Assembly (NCBI RefSeq): GCF_900105065.1
Contig: NZ_LT629749.1
Coordinates: 4,216,001-4,280,000 of the forward strand
From: Friedmanniella luteola
Lineage (GTDB): Bacteria > Actinomycetota > Actinomycetes > Propionibacteriales > Propionibacteriaceae
Reading direction: 5' to 3'
Length of the DNA stretch: 64,000 nucleotides
Notes under the pieces: model-generated
Told to the model about the DNA's origin: nothing
Seen by the model: only the letters and a program-made list of their open reading frames with translations
Databases searched by the model: none
Position numbers and translations under genes: made by a program
Part shown: in pieces, positions 8,775 through 17,567 of the stretch
Position numbering within the stretch: position 1 is the first letter of the stretch
Layout of the letters: each line of letters begins with the position of its first letter

Positions 8775-10526
8775 ATGTCTGCCACGCGACGACCCCGCGT
8801 CCTGAGCCTGAGCGGGTGGTCGGGCGTGCTCGGGTCCAGCCGGTCCAAGATGGTCGACCTGCTGGTCCAGAACGGGGCGCAGGGCGCCGCCGTCGTGTCG
8901 CTGGTGCTGCTCTTCGCCGCGGGCACGACGGGACGCCTCGTCGGGGTCGCGGCGGGCCTCGTCGCGCTGGGCCTGGTGGCCTGGCTGCTGCGGCGCAGCG
9001 AGGCACGCCGGCCCGAGCTGCTCGGCGCCTACGTCGGCGCCCGGCTGGTGCTGCTGGTGGCCGTCGCCGGCGCCCTGCTGGCCCGCCGTCCCGAGGACCC
9101 GGTGTGGATCTGGCTGGGGACCGGCGTGGCCCTGCTGGCGGTCCTCGCCGAGAGCACGCTGCGCAGCATGCTGACCAAGACCGCGACGGTCGCGGTCAAC
9201 CTGCCCGGCGTGCCGACGGTGCCCGAGCCCCCCTTCCCGACCCGCACCCTGCCGTGGATGACCCTCGGCGTCACCGCCCTCGGCTGGCTGCTAGCCCTGC
9301 TGGCGGCGCCCGGCTGGCTGCACCTGGTCGCCGGCCTGCTCGCCCTGGCCACCGCCGCGGCTCTCCTGGTGCACGCCGGCCGGGCGAACCTGGTGGCCCG
9401 GCGGGCGGCGCGCGGGCTCCGCAAGGCGCTCGTCGCCCACCAGCCGGCCTTCGTCGTCTACTACGCGACCGTCCAGGGGGCGCGCTACCAGCTGGGCATG
9501 TGGCTGCCCTACCTGGAGCGCCTCGGCGTGCCCTTCGTGGTCATCACGCGGGTTCCGGAGACCGTGCCCGTGATCGCCTCGCTGACCTCGGCGCCGGTCC
9601 TGGTGCCGCGCAAGAACAGCACCGTCGGCACCCTCGACCAGCTGGTGGTGCCGTCGATGAAGGCCGCCTTCTACGTGCAGGGCAGCGCGGCCAACTCCTT
9701 CTTCCAGCGCTACCGCCAGCTCACCCACGTCTGGCTCAACCACGGCGACTCCGACAAGGCGGCCAACTTCAGCGCCCGGCACGCGACCTACGACAAGCTG
9801 TTCGTCTCCGGGCAGCAGGGGGTGGAGCGCTACGCGGCCCACGGTGTGCACGTGCCGCCGGAGCGCTTCGTCGTCGTCGGCCGCCCGCAGGTCGAGCGGA
9901 TCGAGGTGCACGACGAGCCGCTGCCGGCCGACGCGCCCCGCACCGTCCTGTACGCGCCGACCTGGCGGGGCGGGCGTCCGGCCACCAACTACTCCTCGCT
10001 GCCCCTCGCGGAGCAGGTCGTCGAGGCCCTGCTCGCCCGCGGCGCGACCGTGGTCTTCCGGCCCCACCCGCTCAGCTACAACGAGCCCGAGGACGCCGCC
10101 GTCATCCACCGGGTCCAGCAGCAGCTGGCCGCCGACCAGGCCGCCACCGGCCGCGCGCACGTCTGGGGTCCGGCGGCCGAGACCGACCGCGACATCCCCG
10201 CCTGCATCAACGCCGTGGACGCGCTGGTGACCGACGTCAGCTCGGTGGCGTCGGACTTCCTCGCCTCGGGCAAGCCGCTGGCCATGGTGGCGATCCGGAC
10301 GTCCGGGAGCGCCTTCACCGACGAGTTCCCGATGGCGCGGGTCTCCTACGTCATCGAGAAGGACCTGTCGACGCTGGACGGCGCCCTCGGCCACCTGCTG
10401 GGCGACGACCCGCTGCGGGAGCGGCGGCTGGCCTACCGCCACCACTGCCTGGGCGACCACCTCGGCGCCCACGCGGCGGACGAGTTCCTGCGGGTGGCCG
10501 GGGCGATCGTCCGGGGCCAGCGGTGA
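8775..10526 (+). CDS. CDP-glycerol glycerophosphotransferase family protein (TagB/TagF-like)
   Basis: A 583-residue membrane-associated enzyme expected to transfer polyol-phosphate units from a CDP-activated donor during teichoic-acid-like polymer assembly. The first 200 or so residues hold several hydrophobic segments (for example AVVSLVLLFAAG and LVLLVAVAGALLA), unusual for plain TagF. The catalytic half shows NHGDSDK near residue 322, APTWRGG, VVFRPHPLS and TDVSSVASDFLASGKPLAM near 485, the CDP-glycerol transferase hallmarks. ATG at 8775 is preferred over an upstream frame extension to 8694. The stop overlaps the next gene by GTGA. Confidence 0.87.
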   Translation: MSATRRPRVLSLSGWSGVLGSSRSKMVDLLVQNGAQGAAVVSLVLLFAAGTTGRLVGVAAGLVALGLVAWLLRRSEARRPELLGAYVGARLVLLVAVAGALLARRPEDPVWIWLGTGVALLAVLAESTLRSMLTKTATVAVNLPGVPTVPEPPFPTRTLPWMTLGVTALGWLLALLAAPGWLHLVAGLLALATAAALLVHAGRANLVARRAARGLRKALVAHQPAFVVYYATVQGARYQLGMWLPYLERLGVPFVVITRVPETVPVIASLTSAPVLVPRKNSTVGTLDQLVVPSMKAAFYVQGSAANSFFQRYRQLTHVWLNHGDSDKAANFSARHATYDKLFVSGQQGVERYAAHGVHVPPERFVVVGRPQVERIEVHDEPLPADAPRTVLYAPTWRGGRPATNYSSLPLAEQVVEALLARGATVVFRPHPLSYNEPEDAAVIHRVQQQLAADQAATGRAHVWGPAAETDRDIPACINAVDALVTDVSSVASDFLASGKPLAMVAIRTSGSAFTDEFPMARVSYVIEKDLSTLDGALGHLLGDDPLRERRLAYRHHCLGDHLGAHAADEFLRVAGAIVRGQR

Positions 10527-11809
10527 CCGCGGCGGACCGGGGGCCGCAGCGCACCGGGCTGTCGGCGGCCGACCTCGACGCCGTCGACGCCGCCCTCGCC
10601 CCCGCCGACGCCGACCGGCTGGCCCGCTACCCGGGCGACCGCACCGACCGGCAGCCCGTGCACACCGTCTACGTCCCGGCCGACCGGGTGCACGCCGACC
10701 TCGCCCCCGCCTGGGGCGCGCAGGCCCGGGAGGCGCTCCGCCGGCACGCCGCCGGCCCCGACGCCCTCGCGGCCGCCACCGGCCTCCCGGCGGCGGACGT
10801 CGCCGACGTCTGGGACCTGGTGCTGGCCAAGCTGGACCGCGAACCCGTCGAGGACCTCCGGGTGGACCTCGAGGACGGCTACGGCACCCGGCCCGACGCC
10901 GAGGAGGACGCCGACGCGCTCGCGGCCGGGACGGCGCTGGCCGCCGCGGTGGCCGCCGGCACCGCTCCGCCCTACCTCGGGGTGCGCTTCAAGTCGCTCG
11001 AGGCCGGCACCCGGCGCCGGGGGCTGCGCAGCCTCGACCTGCTGCTCGGGGCGCTGCTGGCCGACGCCGGCCTCCCGGCCGGCTTCGTCCTGACCCTGCC
11101 GAAGGTGACCTCGGTCGCCCAGGTGGACGCCATGGTCGACGTCTGCCGGCGCCTCGAGCGCGGCCACGGCCTGCCGGACGGCGTGCTGCGCTTCGAGATC
11201 CAGGTGGAGACCCCGCAGGCGGTGCTGCTGGCCGACGGCACCGCCGGCGTGGCGCCGATGGTGCACGCGGCGGCCGGCCGCTGCAGCGGCCTGCACTTCG
11301 GCACCTACGACTACACCGCGGCCCTGGGCGTCGCCGGCGGGTTCCAGGCGCTCGACCACCCCGCGGCCGACCACGCGAAGGCCGTCCTGCAGCTGGCCGC
11401 CGCCGGGACCGGGGTCCGGGTCAGCGACGGCTCCACCAACCTGCTGCCCGTCGGCGACCGCGCGGCCGTGCACGCCGGCTGGGCGCGGCACGCCCGGCTG
11501 GTCCGCCGCTCGCTGGAACGCGGCTTCTACCAGGGCTGGGACCTGCACCCGGCCCAGCTGCCGACGCGCTACCTCAGCACCTACCTCTTCTTCCGCACCG
11601 GCCTGACGAGCACGGGTCAGCGGCTCCGGCACTACCTCGCCGGCCGCGCCGACGGCGGGGCGCTGGACGAGCCGGCCACCGCGCAGGCGCTGGCCGCCGC
11701 CCTGGTCCGGGGCGCGCACTGCGGGGCGGTGACCGCCGCGGAGGTCGCGGCGCTGACGGGGGCCGACCTGGCCGTCGTCGCGGCGCTCGCCGACCGGCGG
11801 GTGGGTTGA
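10523..11809 (+). CDS. DUF6986 / HpcH-HpaI aldolase-like protein
   Basis: A 428-residue protein with the shape of the HpcH/HpaI/CitE TIM-barrel lyases. VDLEDGYGTRPD near residue 115, FEIQVETPQAVLL near 230 and LHFGTYDYTAALG near 255 look like the acidic metal-binding and substrate-loop positions. It fits the actinobacterial DUF6986 family, which as I recall often accompanies allantoin-degradation genes; the allantoinase and allantoicase genes are 5.7 kb away on the same strand. The reaction is unknown: aldol or malyl-type cleavage is inferred. The GTG start overlaps the TagF-like stop (GTGA), implying translational coupling. Confidence 0.72.
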   Translation: MTAADRGPQRTGLSAADLDAVDAALAPADADRLARYPGDRTDRQPVHTVYVPADRVHADLAPAWGAQAREALRRHAAGPDALAAATGLPAADVADVWDLVLAKLDREPVEDLRVDLEDGYGTRPDAEEDADALAAGTALAAAVAAGTAPPYLGVRFKSLEAGTRRRGLRSLDLLLGALLADAGLPAGFVLTLPKVTSVAQVDAMVDVCRRLERGHGLPDGVLRFEIQVETPQAVLLADGTAGVAPMVHAAAGRCSGLHFGTYDYTAALGVAGGFQALDHPAADHAKAVLQLAAAGTGVRVSDGSTNLLPVGDRAAVHAGWARHARLVRRSLERGFYQGWDLHPAQLPTRYLSTYLFFRTGLTSTGQRLRHYLAGRADGGALDEPATAQALAAALVRGAHCGAVTAAEVAALTGADLAVVAALADRRVG

Positions 11810-11817
11810 GGACGCGC

Positions 11818-12531
11818 TCAGCCGACCGGTGAGCGCAGCGGCTGCAGCTGGATCTCGGTGGGGCAGCAGGACGGCGACGACGTGAGGACGAAGCGGAGCG
11901 CAGCCGCGACGTCGGCGACGGCCAGCAGGTCCTGCGGCCGCTGCTGACCGGCGGGTGACAGCAGCCCGCCGCCCGCCGCGACCAGCCCGGGCGAGATGAG
12001 GCTGACCTTGACCGCCGCGTCGCGCAGGTCGAGGAACGTCGCCCGGGCGAGGCCGGTCAGCCCGTGCTTGCTCGCGACGTAGGCCGCGTTGTCGGGGTAG
12101 GCCTGGTGACCTGCGCCCGAGCCGAGGTAGACCAGCGACGACGGTGCTGCGGCCACCAGCAGCGGGGCGACCAGGGCCGTGAAGACGGCCGGGGCCGTCA
12201 CGTTGACGTCCATCAGCCTCCGCCACGCCGCCGGGTCGGCGCCGGCGGCGGACCCCCAGTCGAAGAGGCCCGGCGTCCAGACGGCGACGTGCAGCGGCCG
12301 GTCGGCGAGGCCCCGGACGGCGTCGCCGAGGGCGGCGTCGTCGGCGACGTCGACGGCGAGGGTGCGGACCTCGGCCCCCTCAGCCCGGCACTGCGCGGCG
12401 GCGGCCTGGAGCTCCGCGGCCCGGCGACCCCAGAGCACGAGGTCGTGACCGAGCGAGGCCAGCTCGACGGCCAGGCCGTGGCCGATCTGGCTGGTGGCGC
12501 CGACCAGGAGGGCGCGTCGTCGGGTGCTCAT
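11818..12531 (-). CDS. SDR family NAD(P)-dependent oxidoreductase
   Basis: A 237-residue classical short-chain dehydrogenase. The cofactor motif GATSQIGHG begins at residue 11. The catalytic residues are Ser138 (YLGSG), Tyr151 and Lys155 (YVASKHG). Length is normal for classical SDRs. The cofactor-discriminating region LWGRR suggests NADPH. The substrate is not evident. It converges with the DUF6986 gene, 8 nt apart at their ends. Confidence 0.84.
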   Translation of the reverse strand: MSTRRRALLVGATSQIGHGLAVELASLGHDLVLWGRRAAELQAAAAQCRAEGAEVRTLAVDVADDAALGDAVRGLADRPLHVAVWTPGLFDWGSAAGADPAAWRRLMDVNVTAPAVFTALVAPLLVAAAPSSLVYLGSGAGHQAYPDNAAYVASKHGLTGLARATFLDLRDAAVKVSLISPGLVAAGGGLLSPAGQQRPQDLLAVADVAAALRFVLTSSPSCCPTEIQLQPLRSPVG

Positions 12532-12784
12532 CTGCGCATCATGCCCCGGTCACCGCGCCCTTTCCGCCCGGGCCGCACGTCGGCCGGGACGACCCTCGCA
12601 CAGCCCTTTCACAGCCGCCGGGTCGTGGTCGCTGAGGAGAGCGCTCCCACGACGGGGTGGCGAAACACCCGGACCCCGCGCGGTGCATGGTCCAGCACCG
12701 GCGAGGACGTCGTCGAGCGGTCGGGAAAGGGTATTCCGCCGGAGGTCCGGAACCACGTTCCCGCTCCCGATCCCGGGTCGAGAC
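12532..12784. other. Intergenic region between the SDR gene start and lsr2 terminator
   Basis: Together with the hairpin that follows, about 300 bases without a gene. Small antisense and sense frames here lack ribosome-binding sites and protein-like composition. The region holds the upstream sequence of the SDR gene (minus strand). No repeat or RNA structure stands out apart from the lsr2 hairpin just downstream. Confidence 0.4.
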
Positions 12785-12827
12785 GACGCCGCCGGGCCCG
12801 CCCGTGGCGGACCCGGCGGCGGGCGTC
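12785..12827 (-). terminator. Hairpin downstream of lsr2
   Basis: A long GC-rich inverted repeat starts 8 nt beyond the lsr2 stop. The arm at 12785-12802 pairs with the stretch 12807-12827 with one mismatch, a small bulge and a short loop. There is no T-run, so termination by this structure is inferred from position and stability. Confidence 0.55.
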
Positions 12828-12835
12828 TCCGGCGC

Positions 12836-13171
12836 TCAGTGGGCGGCGCGGTACTGCTCGATGAGCTCGGAGGAGAGCCGTCCGCGGGCGGAGACCTCCA
12901 GGCCCTGCTCCTCGGCCCAGGCCCGGACCGCCTTGGTGTCCAGCGGGGCCGGTTCCGACCGGGCGGAGCCTCGGCCGCGGTTGCTCACCTTGCGGGCCTT
13001 GTCGATGTAGACGCGGAAGTCCTCGCGCATCTTCGCGACGTTCTTGCCGCTGAGGTCGATCTCGTACGACGTCCCGTCGAAGGAGAACGAGACGCTCTTC
13101 CCCTCGGCGTCGATCTCACTGCCGTCAAGATCGTCGTACGTCTTGACGATGGTCTTCTGCGCCACGCTCAT
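12836..13171 (-). CDS. lsr2: Lsr2-family nucleoid-associated protein
   Basis: A 111-residue histone-like protein that bridges AT-rich DNA and silences foreign genes, the actinobacterial counterpart of H-NS. The N-terminal oligomerisation domain runs to about residue 60. A basic linker (NRGRGSARSEP) leads to the C-terminal DNA-binding domain with VRAWAEEQGLEVSARGR, where Arg-Gly-Arg (about 96-98) enters the minor groove. ATG at 13171 has AAAGGGAC immediately upstream; a second in-frame ATG 12 nt earlier is less well placed. Monocistronic between hairpin and promoter. Confidence 0.95.
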   Translation of the reverse strand: MSVAQKTIVKTYDDLDGSEIDAEGKSVSFSFDGTSYEIDLSGKNVAKMREDFRVYIDKARKVSNRGRGSARSEPAPLDTKAVRAWAEEQGLEVSARGRLSSELIEQYRAAH

Positions 13172-13208
13172 GTCCCTTTCCACACCCCGAGTTGTTCTGA
13201 CAGAAAAG

Positions 13209-13214
13209 AGTGTA
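13209..13214 (-). promoter_or_regulatory. Putative -10 element of the lsr2 promoter
   Basis: On the minus strand TACACT (TAnnnT type) lies about 38 nt upstream of the lsr2 ATG, in a locally AT-richer stretch (13190-13215) that contrasts with the surrounding GC-rich DNA. No -35 hexamer at the right spacing is convincing. Tentative. Confidence 0.35.
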
Positions 13215-13355
13215 GGGCCACCTCAGCAACGACTTCCCGACGCGCCACGCAGACCTGAGCAGATCCTGAGGAATGCCGCCGGAATAGCCATTCTCGCGGC
13301 TATCCGAAGGGCCGGGAGCCGCCTTCAGGGCCGGCTTTCCCGAGCAGCGCCGAAT

Positions 13356-14870
13356 TCAGCTGCGCCGGGTCCGCCACACGCGCTCGAACGGCAGCCGCCA
13401 GGCGTGCGGGGCGACGAGCTGGTGGATGGCGTTCGGACCCCAGGAGCCGGGGGCGTAAGGCTTCACCGGCGGGGGGTTCTGCAGCAGCGGCTCCGAGCGC
13501 TCCCAGAGGCTCTCGATGCCCTCGGCGGTGGTGAACAGCGTGTGGTCGTCCCGCATCGCGTCCATGATCAGCCGCTCGTAGGCCTCCAGCACGTCGCCGG
13601 CGCGGTCGGTCTCCTGCGTCGAGAACTGCATGCTCAGCTTGTCCAGCTTCATGCCGGGGCCGGGCCGCTTGCCGTAGAAGGACAGCGAGACCTTGGACTC
13701 GTCGGCCAGGTCGAAGGTCAGGTGGTCCGGGCCGGAGGCCCCGACGCCGGAGCCGCCCGGGAACATCGACTTGGGCGCCTCCTTGAAGGCGATCGAGATG
13801 ATCCGCTGACCCTCCGCCATCCGCTTGCCCGTCCGGCAGTAGAAGGGCACGCCGGCCCAGCGCCAGTTGTCGATGCCTGCCTTCAGGGCGATGAAGGTCT
13901 CGGTGTCGGAGTCGCGCGCGACCCCCTCCTCGTCCCGGTACCCGGCGTACTGGCCGCGGACCACGTCGTTCGGGTTCAGCGGCAGCATCGAGCGGAAGAC
14001 CTTGTTCTTCTCCTCGCTGATGGCCCGCGGCTCCAGCGCCGTCGGGGGCTCCATGGCGACGAAGGCCAGCACCTGGAACAGGTGCGTCACCACCATGTCC
14101 TTGTAGGCGCCGGTGGCCTCGTAGAAACCGGCGCGGCGGTCCAGGCCCAGCGTCTCGGGGATGTCGATCTGCACGTGGTCGATGAAGTTGCGGTTCCAGA
14201 TCGGCTCGAACAGCCCGTTGGCGAACCGGAAGGCCAGGATGTTCTGGGCCGCCTCCTTGCCCAGGAAGTGGTCGATCCGGAAGATCTGCCGCTCCCGGAA
14301 GGTCTCGTGCACCTGGTCGTTGAGCAGGATGGCGCTGCGCAGGTCGGTGCCGAAGGGCTTCTCCATCACCACCCGCGAGCGCTCGACGAGGTTCGCCTCG
14401 CGGAGGGTGTTGATCACCGCGGGCGCCGCCGCCGGCGGGACGCTCATGTAGTGCAGCCGGCCGACCTCGCCGCCCAGCCGCTCCTCGGCCAGCCGGACGG
14501 CGTCGCCGAGACCGTCGGGGCCCGCGCTCTGCGGCACGTAGGTCAGCCGCTGCGCGAACTGGGTCCACTGCTCGTCGCTCAGCGGGTGGTGGGTGAACTC
14601 CGTGACCGCCTGCCGGGCGAACTCCCGGAACGAGTCCTCGGTGTAGTCCTCCAGCGAGGTGCCGATCACCTGGATGTCCGGGGCCAGGGCCGAGAGGGCG
14701 AGGTGCGCGAGCCCGGGCAGCAGCTTGCGCCGCGACAGGTCGCCCGTCGCCCCGAACAGGACGATGACGTGCGGCTGGAGGACCTCCAGCCCGTTGCGCG
14801 AGGGCCGCGAGCCGGGGGCCGGGTAGGCGATCGTCTGGGCGTAGTTGGTGACCACGCTTGATGCTTGCAC
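13356..14870 (-). CDS. zwf: Glucose-6-phosphate 1-dehydrogenase
   Basis: Oxidises glucose-6-phosphate to 6-phosphogluconolactone with reduction of NADP, opening the pentose-phosphate pathway. At 504 residues it matches the family. The N-terminal GATGDLSRRKL nucleotide loop is near residue 39, and the active-site signature RIDHFLGKE carries the catalytic His and substrate Lys. Start is GTG 14870; another GTG at 14855 is possible, and neither has an ideal ribosome-binding site. It stands alone, divergent from the glycerate kinase operon and not next to tkt/tal/pgi as in many Actinobacteria, so it may be one of several zwf copies (inference). Confidence 0.95.
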   Translation of the reverse strand: MQASSVVTNYAQTIAYPAPGSRPSRNGLEVLQPHVIVLFGATGDLSRRKLLPGLAHLALSALAPDIQVIGTSLEDYTEDSFREFARQAVTEFTHHPLSDEQWTQFAQRLTYVPQSAGPDGLGDAVRLAEERLGGEVGRLHYMSVPPAAAPAVINTLREANLVERSRVVMEKPFGTDLRSAILLNDQVHETFRERQIFRIDHFLGKEAAQNILAFRFANGLFEPIWNRNFIDHVQIDIPETLGLDRRAGFYEATGAYKDMVVTHLFQVLAFVAMEPPTALEPRAISEEKNKVFRSMLPLNPNDVVRGQYAGYRDEEGVARDSDTETFIALKAGIDNWRWAGVPFYCRTGKRMAEGQRIISIAFKEAPKSMFPGGSGVGASGPDHLTFDLADESKVSLSFYGKRPGPGMKLDKLSMQFSTQETDRAGDVLEAYERLIMDAMRDDHTLFTTAEGIESLWERSEPLLQNPPPVKPYAPGSWGPNAIHQLVAPHAWRLPFERVWRTRRS

Positions 14871-15042
14871 TCCGGGGCGGGGGCCACAACACGGGGGCGG
14901 GACCTGTCACACGACCGACCCCGGGGCCCGGAGGGTCCCCCGGGTCGACGGGCGCGGTCCACCGGCGGCCCCGCCGTCGACGCGACGGCCCGCCCCTCCC
15001 TACCCTGGTGCGGGTCCGCGACCCCGTCCGGAGAGGCCCCCG

Positions 15043-16194
15043 GTGCCCCAGCCTGCGACTCCCGCCCCGCCGCCGCGACGTGTGCTCGTGGCCCCGGACA
15101 AGTTCAAGGGCTGCCTGCCCGCCGTCGAGGTGGCCGCTGCCGTGGCCCGCGGCCTGCGCCGCGCCCGTCCGGGTCTCGACGTTGTGGAGCTCCCGGTGGC
15201 CGACGGCGGCGACGGGACGGTGGCCGCGGCGCTGACGGCCGGCTACACCGCGGTGGAGACGTCCGCGACCGGGCCGACCGGGGAGCCGTCGACCGCCCGC
15301 TACGCCCGCCGGGGCGACCGGGCCGTCGTCGAGCTGGCCGCCGTCGTCGGTCTCGACCTGCTGCCGGGCGGTCGGCCCGACCCCCTGCACGCCTCCACCA
15401 CCGGGCTCGGCCAGGTGGTGCGGCACGCGCTGGACACCGGCGTCCGCGAGCTGGTGCTGGGCCTGGGCGGGAGCGCCTCCACCGACGGCGGGGCCGGTCT
15501 GGCGCAGGCCCTCGGCGCCCGGCTGCTCGACGCCGCCGGTCGGGAGCTGCCGCCGGGCGGAGCCGCGCTGGCGCAGGTCGCCACCGTCGACCTCGGCCCG
15601 CTCCGCGACCGGCTCGCCGGGGTCCGGGTGCTGGTGGCCAGCGACGTCAGCTCCCCGCTGCTGGGACCCGACGGCGCGGCGGCGGTGTTCGGACCGCAGA
15701 AGGGGGCGGACGCCGCGCAGGTGGCCCAGCTGGACGCGGCCCTGACCCGGTGGGCGGCGGTGGTCGCGGCAGCCACGGGGTCCGACCACGCCGGCGACCC
15801 GGGCGCGGGCGCCGCCGGGGGCACCGGGTTCGCCGCGCTCGCCCTGCTCGCCGCGGAGATGCGCTCGGGCATCGAGCTGGTGCTCGACCTCGTCGGCTTC
15901 GACGAGCGGCTGGCCGGCGCGTCGCTGGTGGTGACGGGCGAGGGCTCGCTGGACGCCCAGTCGCTGGCCGGCAAGGCGCCCGTCGGCGTGCTCGACCGGG
16001 CGGGCTCCGTCGGCGTCCCCGTGGTCGTGGTCGCGGGCCGCAGCCTGCTGAGCGAGGCGGAGAGCCGGGCGGCGGGGTTCGCCGGCGTGCTCCCGCTCAG
16101 CGCCCTTGAGCCCGACGCCGCCCGCAGCATCGCGCACGCCGGTCCGCTGCTGGAGGAGACCGGGGCCGCCATCGCCCGGCGGTGGCTGGCGTGA
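15043..16194 (+). CDS. glxK: Glycerate kinase (GlxK/GckA type)
   Basis: Phosphorylates D-glycerate, feeding it into lower glycolysis. A 383-residue member of the GlxK (type I) family with VAPDKFKGCLPAVEVAAAV at the N terminus, PVADGGDGTV near residue 57, LGLGGSASTDGG near 143 and VTGEGSLDAQSL near 300. GTG 15043 is chosen because GGAGAGG lies 7 nt upstream; the frame is open further up without a better start. It is the first gene of an operon with allantoinase and allantoicase, which suggests that the glycerate comes from glyoxylate released by ureide breakdown. Glyoxylate carboligase and tartronate semialdehyde reductase are not in view. Confidence 0.92.
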   Translation: MPQPATPAPPPRRVLVAPDKFKGCLPAVEVAAAVARGLRRARPGLDVVELPVADGGDGTVAAALTAGYTAVETSATGPTGEPSTARYARRGDRAVVELAAVVGLDLLPGGRPDPLHASTTGLGQVVRHALDTGVRELVLGLGGSASTDGGAGLAQALGARLLDAAGRELPPGGAALAQVATVDLGPLRDRLAGVRVLVASDVSSPLLGPDGAAAVFGPQKGADAAQVAQLDAALTRWAAVVAAATGSDHAGDPGAGAAGGTGFAALALLAAEMRSGIELVLDLVGFDERLAGASLVVTGEGSLDAQSLAGKAPVGVLDRAGSVGVPVVVVAGRSLLSEAESRAAGFAGVLPLSALEPDAARSIAHAGPLLEETGAAIARRWLA

Positions 16195-17567
16195 CCCGCC
16201 CCCCGGGCGTGACCGGCGCCGTCGACCTCGAGTTCCGGGGCCGGGTGCTGACCGAGGACGGGGTGGTGCTGCGCCGGGTCGCGGTCAGCGGCGGGCGCGT
16301 CGTCACCGTCGAGTCGCTCTCCGGCCAGTCCCCCACGGTGGCCCACGACGCCGACTCGACCGTGATCGAGCTGGCCGACGACGAGGTGCTGCTGCCCGGT
16401 CTCGTGGACACCCACGTGCACGTCAACGAGCCGGGCCGGACGGCGTGGGAGGGGTTCGCCACCGCCACCCGTGCCGCGGCGGCCGGCGGCGTCACCACGC
16501 TGGTCGACATGCCGCTCAACTCCATCCCCGCCACCACCTCGGTGCCGGCGCTGGAGGTGAAGCGCGCGGCGGCGCAGGGGGCCGTGGCGGTCGACGTCGG
16601 CTTCTGGGGCGGGGCGGTACCCGCCAGCCTGGGCGGGCTGGCCGCACTGCACGCCGCGGGCGTCTACGGGTTCAAGTGCTTCCTGCTGGACTCGGGGGTG
16701 CCGGAGTTCCCGGCGCTCTCCGCGACCCAGCTGCGGGAGGCGATGGGCGAGATCGCCGCGTTCGACGGCCTGCTCGTCGTGCACGCCGAGGACCCGGACG
16801 TCATCGCCGCGCACGCCGTGCCGCACACCACCCGCTACGCGGAGTTCCTCGGCTCGCGCCCGGTCGAGGCGGAGCTGCGGGCGATCGACACCGTGCTGGC
16901 GGCCGCCCGCGCCACCGGGTGCCGGACGCACATCGTGCACCTGTCGGCCGCCGACGCCCTGCCAACCCTGGCCGCGGCCCGGGCCGACGGCGTCCGGGTC
17001 ACCGTCGAGACCTGCCCGCACTACCTGACGCTGGCGGCCGAGCGGGTCGGCGACGGCCAGACCGCGTTCAAGTGCTGCCCGCCGGTCCGGGACGCCGCCA
17101 ACGCCGACCGGCTCTGGCAGGGGCTGGTGGACGGGGTCGTCGACGTCGTCGTGTCGGACCACTCCCCCGCCACCGCGGACCTCAAGCTGCTGGCCGAGGG
17201 CGACTTCGGCGCGGCCTGGGGCGGCATCGCCTCCCTCCAGCTCGGGCTGCCGCTGGTCTGGACGGCGGCCCGCGAGCGGGGCCTCGGCCTCGAGGACGTC
17301 GTCCGCTGGATGGCGAGCGGCCCGGCCGACCTCGTCGGGCTGGCGGGCCGGGGCCGGGTCGCCGTCGGCTCGCCCGCCGACCTCGTGGTCCTGGCCCCCG
17401 AGGAGGAGCACGTCGTCGACGCCGCCCGCCTGCGGCACCGGAACCCCGTCAGCCCCTACGACGGGCAGCGGCTGCGGGGGATGGTCCGCCGGACCTACCT
17501 GGCGGGCCGTCCCGTCACCGACCAGACCACGGCGGGCCGGCTGCTCCGCCGCGAGGAGACCTCATGA
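16191..17567 (+). CDS. allB: Allantoinase
   Basis: Opens the hydantoin ring of allantoin to give allantoate. A 458-residue cyclic amidohydrolase: LPGLVDTHVHVNEPGR supplies the HxH metal ligands near residue 70, GVYGFKCFLLDSG the likely carboxylated bridging Lys, HIVHLSAA and PHYL further His ligands, and VSDHSPATADLKL the metal Asp. SGPADLVGLAGRGRVAVGSPADLVV closes the beta-sandwich. GTG at 16191 overlaps the glxK stop; GTG at 16182 is an alternative. Its TGA in turn overlaps the allantoicase ATG, so the three products are probably made in step. Confidence 0.94.
   Translation: MTRPPGVTGAVDLEFRGRVLTEDGVVLRRVAVSGGRVVTVESLSGQSPTVAHDADSTVIELADDEVLLPGLVDTHVHVNEPGRTAWEGFATATRAAAAGGVTTLVDMPLNSIPATTSVPALEVKRAAAQGAVAVDVGFWGGAVPASLGGLAALHAAGVYGFKCFLLDSGVPEFPALSATQLREAMGEIAAFDGLLVVHAEDPDVIAAHAVPHTTRYAEFLGSRPVEAELRAIDTVLAAARATGCRTHIVHLSAADALPTLAAARADGVRVTVETCPHYLTLAAERVGDGQTAFKCCPPVRDAANADRLWQGLVDGVVDVVVSDHSPATADLKLLAEGDFGAAWGGIASLQLGLPLVWTAARERGLGLEDVVRWMASGPADLVGLAGRGRVAVGSPADLVVLAPEEEHVVDAARLRHRNPVSPYDGQRLRGMVRRTYLAGRPVTDQTTAGRLLRREETS

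Noticed and set aside
12550-12756. A 68-codon frame before lsr2
   Set aside because: No ribosome-binding site, no protein-like composition and no recognisable motif.
13300-16137. A 945-codon open frame on the minus strand spanning zwf and glxK
   Set aside because: It is antisense to glxK and out of frame with zwf; composition is the Arg/Gly/Ala/Pro-rich type expected from a GC-rich shadow frame, and no domain is visible.
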